Shown here: piece by piece, positions 16,427 to 24,592 of the stretch | Position numbering within the stretch: position 1 is the stretch's first letter | Layout of the letters: every line of letters starts with the position of its first letter | Origin: Candidatus Limnocylindrales bacterium | Lineage (GTDB): Bacteria; Moduliflexota; Moduliflexia; Moduliflexales; JAUQPW01 | Reading direction: 5' to 3' | Assembly (NCBI GenBank): GCA_035559535.1 | Contig: DATMBG010000017.1 | Span: forward strand, 1-64,000 | DNA: 64,000 nucleotides | The notes under the pieces: model-generated | What the model saw: the letters and a program-made list of their open reading frames with translations, nothing else | Told to the model about the DNA's origin: nothing | The model's database searches: none | Position numbers and translations under genes: made by a program

Positions 16427-17575
16427 TTAGACCTTCAGCCACTTTCCTTGGAAGGCATGCCATAGGAATAACCCGACCAGATAGCCTACACCTATATTTA
16501 CCAGGGAGATCCCGGCGGTGAGAATCATCACGTAGAGATCTCCTTTTTGGAACCTGGACCCTTGAATCCCGGGAATCCTGACGGCCAATTCAAGGCCCCC
16601 GAACAGGAGGATCACTCCCAGAATTGGTCGGGGAAAGAGTTTAAAGAGGATGGCTATGGAATCGGCCAGGAAGAGGCCTGTAAACAGGAGAAGGCTCCCA
16701 AGGATTACCAGTGCGCCGCCGGTTCGAGCCCCAAAGCGGACATGACCGGCCATACCTCCGGCCCCATGACACATGGGAACCCCGCCAAAGCTGGCTCCTA
16801 TAAGGTTCATGATTCCATGATCGATGGCGACGGTCCGGACCGTAATGGGTCGATCTGGAAACAGGGTATTATTTTCCTCAACTATTGCAATAATCGCATT
16901 GCTTAAGGTTAAAGCGACCTTGGGAATACTTAAGACCAGGATACCGGTCAGGAAATCTTCCCACCTGAGCTGATATAAGGTAAATTGGGGAAGCTGGAAA
17001 CGGAAAGAAAGTTTATCCAGCTCTTTAAGAAGAACCGGTTCTTTAACTATAGCCAGGATAAAGCCAGAACCCAGAAGCAATAACATCGCCGGGATCCGTT
17101 GTTGGGAGAGGAGGATAAAGGTCAGGATGGCTGTAACCCCGGCCAGGAGAAGATCTGTTTCCATCATTTTAATCCCTTCTCGCATGAACCCAAGTCCCAG
17201 ACCGAGTATAAGGCCCTGGATGACCGGACGACTGGTAATCCTGGAGATCCAGGTAACTGCATCTGTCAGACCCATGATCAGCCATAAAATCCCCATAAAC
17301 AACCCCGAGACCCAAACCGCACCTGGTGTTATGGCTCCTGGATGGCTGATCACGGCTGCACCAATCAACTTCATGGGTTGAACCGGAATAGGAGTCTTAT
17401 AATAAAGACCCATTATAATTTTAAAGAATCCAAAGACCGTAAGAATACCTACAGGATTCATCTGGTTAAGGATGATATATCCCATGAGAAAAGGAATGAG
17501 AGTGCCTAAATCACCGAAAGCTCCGGCCAGCTCTTGTAAATTATATTTATTTCCTTGGGCTTTCGTGGAGATCAT
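16427..17575 (-). CDS. MOT1-type molybdate/sulfate transporter family protein
   Basis: A 382-residue integral membrane protein of about 10-11 segments. The SulP-related MOT1 signature is clear: ELAGAFGDLGTLIPFLMGYI near the N-terminus and a second conserved block, GGVPMCHGAGGMAGHVRFGA, past the middle. No STAS domain is present, as expected for MOT1. Plant relatives import molybdate with high affinity. The bacterial substrate (molybdate, tungstate or sulfate) is not known from sequence. Its ATG overlaps the stop of the upstream glycosyltransferase gene (ATGA), so the two are translationally coupled although no functional link is obvious. Confidence 0.85.
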   Translation of the reverse strand: MISTKAQGNKYNLQELAGAFGDLGTLIPFLMGYIILNQMNPVGILTVFGFFKIIMGLYYKTPIPVQPMKLIGAAVISHPGAITPGAVWVSGLFMGILWLIMGLTDAVTWISRITSRPVIQGLILGLGLGFMREGIKMMETDLLLAGVTAILTFILLSQQRIPAMLLLLGSGFILAIVKEPVLLKELDKLSFRFQLPQFTLYQLRWEDFLTGILVLSIPKVALTLSNAIIAIVEENNTLFPDRPITVRTVAIDHGIMNLIGASFGGVPMCHGAGGMAGHVRFGARTGGALVILGSLLLFTGLFLADSIAILFKLFPRPILGVILLFGGLELAVRIPGIQGSRFQKGDLYVMILTAGISLVNIGVGYLVGLFLWHAFQGKWLKV

Positions 17576-18951
17576 TTTTTCCTGTATTTGACAAAAGGTA
17601 ACTTCTTCCCTCTTCTACTTAACTGTGTAAGTTCTATTCTATCCTGAGAAGAGTTTGTTTTTAAGTAAAAAGGGCTCTGGGGGAGATCCATCATTCTTGA
17701 AAAGAAATATCCACCCAGTAACAAAAAATTTAAGATTAATTTTTGGATTAAAAACCAGCCCGGACTCAGTTTATTGTTCTTTTTATGTCCTGCCAGTTGG
17801 CTATAGAGTCGCTCATAGGCATCCAGGGTTTTTTCAAAATCATGATTTTGGATGAACTCTAAACTCTTTTGACCCATCTGTTTTGCAAGTTCCGGATTAC
17901 TCAAAATCTTCATTATCCGGTCTGCAGCTATCCGACTATCCCCGTGTGGGAAAGTGAACCCATTTACACCGTCCACCACCAATTCGGGTAACGCCATACT
18001 CTCCGATGAAACTACGGGTAGGCCGGAAGCCATGGCTTCCATGACCACCAGACTTTGCAGTTCAACAGTACTGGCAGTTGCAAAAAGATTAACTCCATTA
18101 TAGATTTTCATCAAATCTTCGTCTGGAACTCGGCCGAGAAATAAAACTTTATCTTCAAGGCCGGATCTTCTGGTCAATTCTTTAAGACGGTTTTCTTCAG
18201 AGCCAAAACCACAGAGGAACAGTTTTGCCATCATTTTTTGGTTTACTAATTTTAAGGCCTTTATCAAAACGTCGATGTTTTTTTCTTTCTCTAATCTTCC
18301 CACAAAAAGAATTTTTTTATCCTCTCCCTCCATACGGTATTTTTTTATCACCTCTTGGACCTCATGGGCCGGTCTGGGTTTGAATTTATTTAAATCTATT
18401 CCGTTAGAAATGACCTGGATCTCCTGTTTAAGGCTATTTTCCATCATTATTTTACAGGCTGTTTTAGACGGTGTGGTTATCACATCCACCTGACCGAATA
18501 CCCCTTTAAAATGTTTCCACGCCAGGGCTCTGAGTTTGTCCTCGATTTTGGGCGGTAAATTCAGGTAATGCACCAAATTATCCGGGTGAAAGTGATTCGT
18601 ACCGATAACCGGAATGGAGGCTTTTCTGGCATATTCTATGAAAGCCCAGCAGATAAAGAAATGATCCTGCACATGGATAATATCCGGTTTTATCTCCTCC
18701 CCCATCGAGGGTATAAAAAAATAGGCAAAAGGTGAAAAATAATAGTGAGGATGAAAAGGAATCGGTACGGAGCTTATCCGGAAGACTTCGATCCGATCCT
18801 CTTTAATTTTCTCTATACGAGGGCCATGACCGGAGGAAACCACAAAGATCTGGTAGCCCCTGGAAGCCAGTCCATGGGCCAGGCGATAGGTAGCATAGGC
18901 AGAGCCGGTCGTATGGGGATGATAAATTTCCGCTGCAATAAGGATTCTCAT
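17572..18951 (-). CDS. Glycosyltransferase family 4 (diacylglycerol glucosyltransferase-like)
   Basis: A 459-residue GT-B fold enzyme. The N-terminus MRILIAAEIYHPHTTGSA and the following HVQDHF and TNHFHPDN blocks resemble bacterial 1,2-diacylglycerol 3-glucosyltransferases and alpha-mannosyltransferases. The donor-binding half has FVGRLEKEKNIDVLIKAL and the EX7E motif region VVMEAMASGLPVVSSES. A C-terminal extension (about 390-459) contains a hydrophobic stretch, LILNFLLLGGYFFSRMM, probably a membrane anchor. It likely glycosylates a lipid or cell-surface acceptor at the inner face of the membrane. It is followed by the overlapping MOT1-like gene and preceded by glgC on the same strand. Confidence 0.9.
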   Translation of the reverse strand: MRILIAAEIYHPHTTGSAYATYRLAHGLASRGYQIFVVSSGHGPRIEKIKEDRIEVFRISSVPIPFHPHYYFSPFAYFFIPSMGEEIKPDIIHVQDHFFICWAFIEYARKASIPVIGTNHFHPDNLVHYLNLPPKIEDKLRALAWKHFKGVFGQVDVITTPSKTACKIMMENSLKQEIQVISNGIDLNKFKPRPAHEVQEVIKKYRMEGEDKKILFVGRLEKEKNIDVLIKALKLVNQKMMAKLFLCGFGSEENRLKELTRRSGLEDKVLFLGRVPDEDLMKIYNGVNLFATASTVELQSLVVMEAMASGLPVVSSESMALPELVVDGVNGFTFPHGDSRIAADRIMKILSNPELAKQMGQKSLEFIQNHDFEKTLDAYERLYSQLAGHKKNNKLSPGWFLIQKLILNFLLLGGYFFSRMMDLPQSPFYLKTNSSQDRIELTQLSRRGKKLPFVKYRKK

Positions 18952-19074
18952 ATTTTTCTATACCGCACGGACAAATTCTGGAATGGGGGGGGGTTATAGA
19001 TTGAGCAGCAAATTAATTCCTTTATCAGGATGTTTCAGGGTTTTTCTGGGATAAGATTCTTTTTTTTTCCAGAT

Positions 19075-20391
19075 TTAGAAGGAGTCTTTAGAGACGACGA
19101 CGATCCCACCTGGACTTACCACGAACTGCTGCCGATCTCGCTCAGGATTGAAGCCGATTTCAAATCCTTCAGGGACGATAACCCCCTTATCCAGTATGGC
19201 CCTTCGGATTTTAGCCCGACGACCAATTTGTACGCCTTCCAGAAGAACAGATTCATAAATTTGCGCATAACTGTTAACCCGAACATTGGGAGAGAGAACC
19301 GAATTTTGAACACGTCCCCCACTGATGATACATCCTTGAGAGACCATAGAGTTTAGCGCAATTCCCATTCTACCTCCCGGGTAGTCCTCTGCATGGACGA
19401 ATTTAGGAGGTGGAAATTGTTCTTGATAGGTTCGTATGGGCCAGTTTCGGTCATAGAGATTAAAGAGGGGAGTTACAGAGACCAGGTCCATATGTGCTTC
19501 CCAATAGGCATCTAGAGTTCCAATATCTCGCCAATATCCTGCATCCCCGGCGGGGGGATGGGGAGATGGAAATTCCGGGTTATGAATTCCAAAGGGATAC
19601 CCATAAACCGCGTTTTGCTCCAGCATGGCTGGAACAAATTTCTCGCCGATATCTTGGGTGCAATTTTCCACGGATTCCTCCCGTAACTTTTTAAGTAAAA
19701 CCTCTGTGCTAAAGAGATAGATACCCATGGAAACCCAACAATAGCCAGCTGATGGGGAGTAAGAAGGTGAGAAGATAGGGGAGTGGGTATCGGTTCCTTC
19801 TCTTTTCCATCCTCCTACTGTCTTATTCTCCCACGCTTCTATTTTCTCCGGCGAAGGTTTTTCCTCAAACCATAGAACCTGACCCTGGGGATTTAGCTCC
19901 ACGACTCCAAATCGGGAAGCCTGCTCCTTTTCTACTTGAGTGACCGCCAGGGTTAAATCTGCTTTTTTTTCCTTGTGGAAAAGGATCATTCGAGAGTAAT
20001 CCATCTTGTAAACATGATCCCCGGAAAGGATCAGGACATAGGAGGGAGATTCCTTTTCAATGGTATAAATATTTTGAAAAATGGCATTGACAGTTCCTTG
20101 ATACCATTGTTCTCCAACTCTTTGCTGAGGGGGGATGATATCGATATACTCTCCCAGTTGTCGACTTAGAAAACCCCATCCTTCTTTGAGATGACGATCC
20201 AGGGACATAAATTTGTACTGGGTAAGAACATTAATTTTACGGAGGTTGGAGTTAATACAGTTATTGAGAACAAAATCGATGATCCGATAAATCCCTCCAA
20301 AAGGGACGGCAGGTTTAGCCCGATCTTTCGTTAGGGGATATAGCCGACTTCCTTTACCACCGGCTAGAATCATGGTAAGAACATCTTTCAT
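19075..20391 (-). CDS. glgC: Glucose-1-phosphate adenylyltransferase
   Basis: This makes ADP-glucose for glycogen synthesis. The ATG at 20391 (MKDVLTMILAGGKGSRL) is preferred over an upstream TTG. Motifs present are LAGGKGSRLYPLT, KPAVPFGGIYRIIDF, GTVNAIFQN, SGDHVYKMDY, FEEKP and WRDIGTLDAYWEA, followed by a left-handed beta-helix C-terminus. Two low-complexity insertions interrupt the family pattern. One of about 35 residues after FEEKP (DNA 19740-19845) is rich in Ser/Pro/Thr. One of about 14 residues (about 19542-19584) precedes the WRDIG block. Their DNA looks like the purine/pyrimidine octamer repeats found between genes. The active-site segments are untouched. No other glg gene is adjacent. 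Confidence 0.95.
   Translation of the reverse strand: MKDVLTMILAGGKGSRLYPLTKDRAKPAVPFGGIYRIIDFVLNNCINSNLRKINVLTQYKFMSLDRHLKEGWGFLSRQLGEYIDIIPPQQRVGEQWYQGTVNAIFQNIYTIEKESPSYVLILSGDHVYKMDYSRMILFHKEKKADLTLAVTQVEKEQASRFGVVELNPQGQVLWFEEKPSPEKIEAWENKTVGGWKREGTDTHSPIFSPSYSPSAGYCWVSMGIYLFSTEVLLKKLREESVENCTQDIGEKFVPAMLEQNAVYGYPFGIHNPEFPSPHPPAGDAGYWRDIGTLDAYWEAHMDLVSVTPLFNLYDRNWPIRTYQEQFPPPKFVHAEDYPGGRMGIALNSMVSQGCIISGGRVQNSVLSPNVRVNSYAQIYESVLLEGVQIGRRAKIRRAILDKGVIVPEGFEIGFNPERDRQQFVVSPGGIVVVSKDSF
19740..19845 (-). repeat. Octamer-type palindromic repeat inserted in glgC
   Basis: On the minus strand a purine-rich arm (GTGGGAGA-ATAAGACA-GTAGGAGG type octamers) is followed by a pyrimidine-rich arm (ACTCCCCTATCTTCTC and onward). 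The two form an imperfect inverted repeat. The composition and 8-nt phasing match the arms of the rpoA terminator. It stays in frame within glgC. Confidence 0.55.
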
Positions 20392-20543
20392 ACAGAGGGT
20401 AAAACGCAAAAGGCAAAAGGAAGTAAGGATTCACCGCCCAGGATGGTTTGAGAGACCCCGGAACCTGGGGACACAGGGATAAGAAAACTCCTTCTGTTCT
20501 TTCGTCACCGGGTTTCCGGGAAGAGAGTTCTCACAGCTCAGGG

Positions 20544-22955
20544 TTAAACAGCTACTTTTGCCTTTGGGTGTTTGCCTTTTGGACTTTGATTTTTCTCCAA
20601 GGCAACTTCCAGGACTTCATCCATGGTTTGGACGAAGAGGAATTTAATATCTTTTTTAATATGTTCGGGGACTTCTTCCAGATCTTTTTCGTTTTTCTTA
20701 GGCAAAATAACGGTTGTAATTCCGGCCTGTTTAGCGGCCAGGACCTTTTCTTTGATTCCACCGACCGGAAGTACCTGTCCTCGCAGGGTGATTTCACCGG
20801 TCATAGCCACGTCACTTCGTACGGGCCGTCCGGTTAGAAGAGAAGCCAAAGCCGTCATCATGGTAACTCCTGCGGAAGGTCCATCTTTAGGGATGGACCC
20901 GGCCGGAACGTGGATATGGATATCGTTCTTTTCGTAGAAATCCTCCGGAATTCCAAGATCCTTTGCTTTAGAACGGATGTAACTTAAAGCGGCCTGTGCC
21001 GATTCTTTCATGACATCCCCCAGTTGCCCGGTCAGGATAAGATTTTTTCCCCCACGCATCATCGTGGCCTCTACAAACAGGATATCCCCTCCAACGGGAG
21101 TCCAGGCTAATCCGGTAGCTATACCGGGGACAGAAGTTCGTTCGGCCACCTCCGAGAAAAATTTGATAGGCCCGAGGTACTGAGGAACTTTATCCGGCGT
21201 GATAACTTCCGTGGTCTCCTTTCCCAGAGCGACTTCTTTGGCAACCCCTCGACAGATAGTTGCAATTTGGCGTTCCAGATTTCTTACCCCGGCCTCTCGG
21301 GTATAGGATCGGATAATCAAGCGAAGAGCTTCGTCCTCGACTTGGAGATGCCTAGGTTCCAGACCATGGGCTTCCAATTGCTTAGGTAATAAGTGGGTCT
21401 TGGCAATCATGAGTTTTTCTTCTTCGGTATAGCCTGGAAGATCCAGCACTTCCATCCGATCTCGGAGAGCCGGAGGAATCGTATCCAAAACATTTGCCGT
21501 AGCAATAAACATAACCTTGGAGAGATCAAAGGGAACCTCTAGATAGTGATCTGAGAAAGCGTAATTTTGTTCAGGATCCAGGACCTCAAGCAAAGCCGAG
21601 GAGGGATCCCCTCGAAAATCCGTTCCCACCTTATCGATCTCATCCAGCATAAAAACCGGATTGTTGGAGCCGGCTTTGCGAATTCCTTGAATGATACGGC
21701 CAGGCAGCGCTCCAATATACGTTCGCCGATGTCCACGGATCTCAGCTTCATCCCGGACTCCTCCCAAGGATACACGAACAAACTTACGCCCCAAAGCTCT
21801 GGCGATGGATCTACCAAGGGATGTTTTTCCAACTCCGGGCGGACCCAGGAAACAGAGAATCGGACCTTTCATATCCTTTTTAAGTTTGCGAACAGCCAGA
21901 TACTCCAAAATACGCTTCTTAACCCGCTCTAAATCATAATGATCTTCATCGAGGACTTTCTGTGCAGATTCTATATCCAGATTATCCTCCGTAGAAATAG
22001 ACCAGGGCAGCTCCACTAACCATTCTAAATAAGTACGGGAAACGGTATACTCGGCGGCAGCAGGTGGCATTTTTGCCAATCGATTCAGCTCTCTTTCGGC
22101 GGCTTCTTTGGCTTCTGGAGGCATGTTGGCTTTCTCGATTTTTTCTTTAAACTCCTCAATTTCAAGGGTTCGCTCGTCTTTCTCTCCCAACTCCTTCTGG
22201 ATAGCTTTGAGCTGTTCCCGTAAGTAATACTCCCGTTGGCTCTTATCCATCTCCCCTTTAATTTGGGATTGGATCTTTTCCCGAACTTCCATGATCTCCA
22301 GTTCTCGATTAAGGAAAAAGGTAATCCGCTCTAATTGTTGCCGAATATCCTGGAGTTCCAGAATTTCTTGTCGTTCCTGGGTCGAGATATTGATACTGGA
22401 GGCGATTAAATAGACCAGCTCACTGGGCTCTTGGATATTGAGCGCCATAATTTCAATTTCATCGGAGAGATAGGGAGCCATACTTACGACCTTTTGAAAA
22501 AGGCTCCGTACATTCATGGTGAGAGCTTCCACTCGAACGTCTTTCGTATACTGATCTGGAATCGCTTCCACCTTAGCCCGATAATAAGGCTCGGTTTGAA
22601 TGTACTCCTGGATGCGAATTCGAGAAAGCCCTTGAATTAACAAACGGAGGCTCCCATCGGGCATTTTGATCATCTTTAGGATAATGGCCGCAGTCCCAAC
22701 CGTATACAGATCTTTAATTTCCGGATTCTCTATCTTGGAATCTCTTAAAGCGGTTACCCCGATGATCCGATCCCCCATCAGGGCATCATCCACCAATTTA
22801 ATCGAGCGCTCTTTACCCACCACCAACGGTAAAACCATCTTGGGATATAAAACAGAATCCCGCAAAGGAAGTATCGCTAACGCCGGAGGTAAAACAGCCT
22901 TATCTTTTTCAGAGGGACCCAAACCAGTTGGTTCGCTGATGCCAGTTTGTTCCAT
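20544..22955 (-). CDS. lon: ATP-dependent Lon protease
   Basis: The 803-residue LonA has an N-terminal substrate-binding LAN domain ([20 protein letters not shown]), a coiled-coil middle, and an AAA+ module. The Walker A is [13 protein letters not shown], the Walker B is FMLDEID, and the sensor [10 protein letters not shown] is present. The C-terminal serine protease has catalytic Ser in [10 protein letters not shown] and Lys in [14 protein letters not shown]. It degrades misfolded and regulatory proteins in the cytoplasm. The start has GAGGAAT 6 nt upstream. It lies 97 nt downstream of hsp20 on the same strand with a heptamer-repeat hairpin between them, so the two heat-shock genes may be co-transcribed. 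Length and motifs are normal. Confidence 0.98.
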   Translation of the reverse strand: MEQTGISEPTGLGPSEKDKAVLPPALAILPLRDSVLYPKMVLPLVVGKERSIKLVDDALMGDRIIGVTALRDSKIENPEIKDLYTVGTAAIILKMIKMPDGSLRLLIQGLSRIRIQEYIQTEPYYRAKVEAIPDQYTKDVRVEALTMNVRSLFQKVVSMAPYLSDEIEIMALNIQEPSELVYLIASSINISTQERQEILELQDIRQQLERITFFLNRELEIMEVREKIQSQIKGEMDKSQREYYLREQLKAIQKELGEKDERTLEIEEFKEKIEKANMPPEAKEAAERELNRLAKMPPAAAEYTVSRTYLEWLVELPWSISTEDNLDIESAQKVLDEDHYDLERVKKRILEYLAVRKLKKDMKGPILCFLGPPGVGKTSLGRSIARALGRKFVRVSLGGVRDEAEIRGHRRTYIGALPGRIIQGIRKAGSNNPVFMLDEIDKVGTDFRGDPSSALLEVLDPEQNYAFSDHYLEVPFDLSKVMFIATANVLDTIPPALRDRMEVLDLPGYTEEEKLMIAKTHLLPKQLEAHGLEPRHLQVEDEALRLIIRSYTREAGVRNLERQIATICRGVAKEVALGKETTEVITPDKVPQYLGPIKFFSEVAERTSVPGIATGLAWTPVGGDILFVEATMMRGGKNLILTGQLGDVMKESAQAALSYIRSKAKDLGIPEDFYEKNDIHIHVPAGSIPKDGPSAGVTMMTALASLLTGRPVRSDVAMTGEITLRGQVLPVGGIKEKVLAAKQAGITTVILPKKNEKDLEEVPEHIKKDIKFLFVQTMDEVLEVALEKNQSPKGKHPKAKVAV

Positions 22956-22983
22956 CCTGATTCCTCGTATGTTTTAAGAAAAA

Positions 22984-23040
22984 ATTAGAAATCAGAAGTT
23001 AGAAGCTCCTTTCTTCTGACCCCTGACTCCTGGTTATAGA
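22984..23040. repeat. Heptamer inverted repeat between hsp20 and lon
   Basis: Degenerate 7-nt units (ATTAGAA, ATCAGAA, GTTAGAA) are followed by the complementary type (TCTTCTG, ACCCCTG, ACTCCTG). They form an imperfect hairpin. The same design occurs near 37.9 and 40.7 kb. Confidence 0.6.
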
Positions 23041-23052
23041 AGTTACGGCTTT

Positions 23053-23499
23053 TTATTCTGCTAAAATTTCCACTTTCCGACTTACCGGTACATTCTGTTT
23101 AGGTAAATGGATCCAAAGGAACCCATCTTTATAAGAAGCAACAATTTTATCGTCCTGGATAGGAATCGTCAGTTTAATAACCCGCTCAAAATAACCAAAA
23201 TCGATCTCTACCTGGTGCATTTTCTGTCGGGCAACGAATTGAGTCGGATTAATCCGCTTACCTGATATAATTAACAGATCTTTATTAAACACGATCTGGA
23301 TATCTTCCTTCTTTATACCGGCTATATCTACAAGTACCACAATGTTATCAACCGTTTCATAGATATCTACCAAGGGTTTCCAGACTCTGTCGCATGAAAC
23401 ATTTACGGAACCCATTGCGCGGATATCCTTGATCATCTTCTCCATTTGATTCTGAAGATCCTCAAAATACTTGAGGTTATCCAGGTCTATGATATCCAT
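23053..23499 (-). CDS. Hsp20/alpha-crystallin family small heat-shock protein
   Basis: A 148-residue chaperone with a short helical N-terminus (YFEDLQNQMEKMIKDI) and an alpha-crystallin domain (about 45-135): VDIYETVDNIVVLVDIAGIK, then the LLIISGKR strand and FERVIKLTIPI. The family GVLxxxxPK-type end is replaced by GFLWIHLPKQ, which is a normal variant. It holds unfolding proteins for refolding by ATP-dependent chaperones. The ribosome site CAGGAGA is good. It is upstream of lon on the same strand. A TTGACA on the minus strand lies about 115 nt upstream, but no clear -10 or CIRCE element was found. Confidence 0.95.
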   Translation of the reverse strand: MDIIDLDNLKYFEDLQNQMEKMIKDIRAMGSVNVSCDRVWKPLVDIYETVDNIVVLVDIAGIKKEDIQIVFNKDLLIISGKRINPTQFVARQKMHQVEIDFGYFERVIKLTIPIQDDKIVASYKDGFLWIHLPKQNVPVSRKVEILAE

Positions 23500-23681
23500 A
23501 ACTTGATCTCCTGTTGCATTCTCTGTCTTTAATCCAGGAATGCCTGTGGGGTTTATCCTGTGATTTTAATCAGAAGGTTATAACTACACGATGAAACTAA
23601 AATCAGGTTCTGTCAATAGTTATTCTGGGTTCCGGAAGAGCCCCCTGAGTCCTCAAACTTGAAGGATCCTCTGCTTTTCCA

Positions 23682-23711
23682 TTGACAAATTTTAAACTCC
23701 TATGCTACAGT
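23682..23711 (+). promoter_or_regulatory. Promoter of the cheR operon, possibly giving a leaderless mRNA
   Basis: TTGACA (23682-23687), an 18-nt spacer and TACAGT (23706-23711) with an extended TG. The predicted start (about 23718-23720) coincides with the ATG of cheR. Confidence 0.6.
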
Positions 23712-23719
23712 CATGTCCC

Positions 23720-24583
23720 ATGACACCGTTGACTCTTAAGGAATTTGAGAAATTTCGCGATCTCATCTATCAGCATACCTCGCTTTTCTTCACGGAAAAG
23801 AAAAAGACCTTTTTAGAGAGTAAATTACGGCAACGCATGGAGATGCTGGACCTTTCTTCTTATGAAGCTTATTATCAGCTCCTAAAAGGGGAGAAGGCTT
23901 CTTCTAAAGAACTTTCGGCTTTGATAGAAACCCTGGTCATTCCCGAAACTTCCTTTTTCCGAATCCGGGGGCATTTTTTGGAACTCGAACGAAGTATATT
24001 TCCCAAGCTACTCACCCAAAAGTCCCAAGAAAGCCAGTCCCTGCCTCTACCTCAAAAACCCCAAATTCGGATATGGTCGGTTGCCTGCTCTACAGGGGAA
24101 GAACCCTATTCTATCGCCATGTCCCTTTTAGAAGTCCTTGGAGATCCTGCCGCGTGGAATATTGAGATCCTTGCTACAGATATCAGTAACTCGGCTTTAG
24201 CTAAAGCCCAAAGGGGTATTTATTCTAAGGATAAAGTAAAAAAGGTAGAATCCAGATATGTTGACAAATATTTTAAAGATCTGGGAGGGAAAGAGTATCA
24301 GATAGCCGCTGAAGTCCGGCGATGGATAAGATTTCAATACCTCAATCTCAGGGATCTGGATAAATTTCATTCTGCAAGTTATGATCTCATTTTCTGCAGG
24401 AATGTCTTGATTTACTTTGATCGAAAAGCCCAGGACCTTCTTATGGAGAGAGTGACGAATCTACTTCTTCCGGGAGGTTACCTGTTTTTAGGCGATGCCG
24501 AACCCCTCCATACCTTTCCCCAAATTGCAAGAAAGTTTGAATTTATCGAAATAGAAGATGCTATGATTTACAGAAAAAAGTAG
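23720..24583 (+). CDS. cheR: Chemotaxis-type protein methyltransferase CheR (copy 1)
   Basis: CheR methylates receptor glutamates with S-adenosylmethionine. The all-helical N-terminal domain (about 1-80) is followed by the Rossmann methyltransferase: the SAM loop WSVACSTGEEPYSIAMSLLE, acidic ILATDIS, and YDLIFCRNVLIYF. An ATG at 23702 exists, but the promoter -10 overlaps it, so the ATG at 23720 (287 residues) is chosen. The transcript may begin at or next to this ATG. A Gln/Ser-rich loop separates the domains. It starts an operon with a HEAT-repeat gene (9-nt gap), a second cheR and cheB. No receptor, CheA or CheW gene is nearby, so its methylation target is unknown. Confidence 0.93.
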   Translation: MTPLTLKEFEKFRDLIYQHTSLFFTEKKKTFLESKLRQRMEMLDLSSYEAYYQLLKGEKASSKELSALIETLVIPETSFFRIRGHFLELERSIFPKLLTQKSQESQSLPLPQKPQIRIWSVACSTGEEPYSIAMSLLEVLGDPAAWNIEILATDISNSALAKAQRGIYSKDKVKKVESRYVDKYFKDLGGKEYQIAAEVRRWIRFQYLNLRDLDKFHSASYDLIFCRNVLIYFDRKAQDLLMERVTNLLLPGGYLFLGDAEPLHTFPQIARKFEFIEIEDAMIYRKK

Positions 24584-24592
24584 GAGAGCCCT

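Noticed and set aside
16720-16800. tRNA-like TTCGAGCCCC motif
   Set aside because: It is inside the MOT1 coding sequence and no cloverleaf can be drawn around it.
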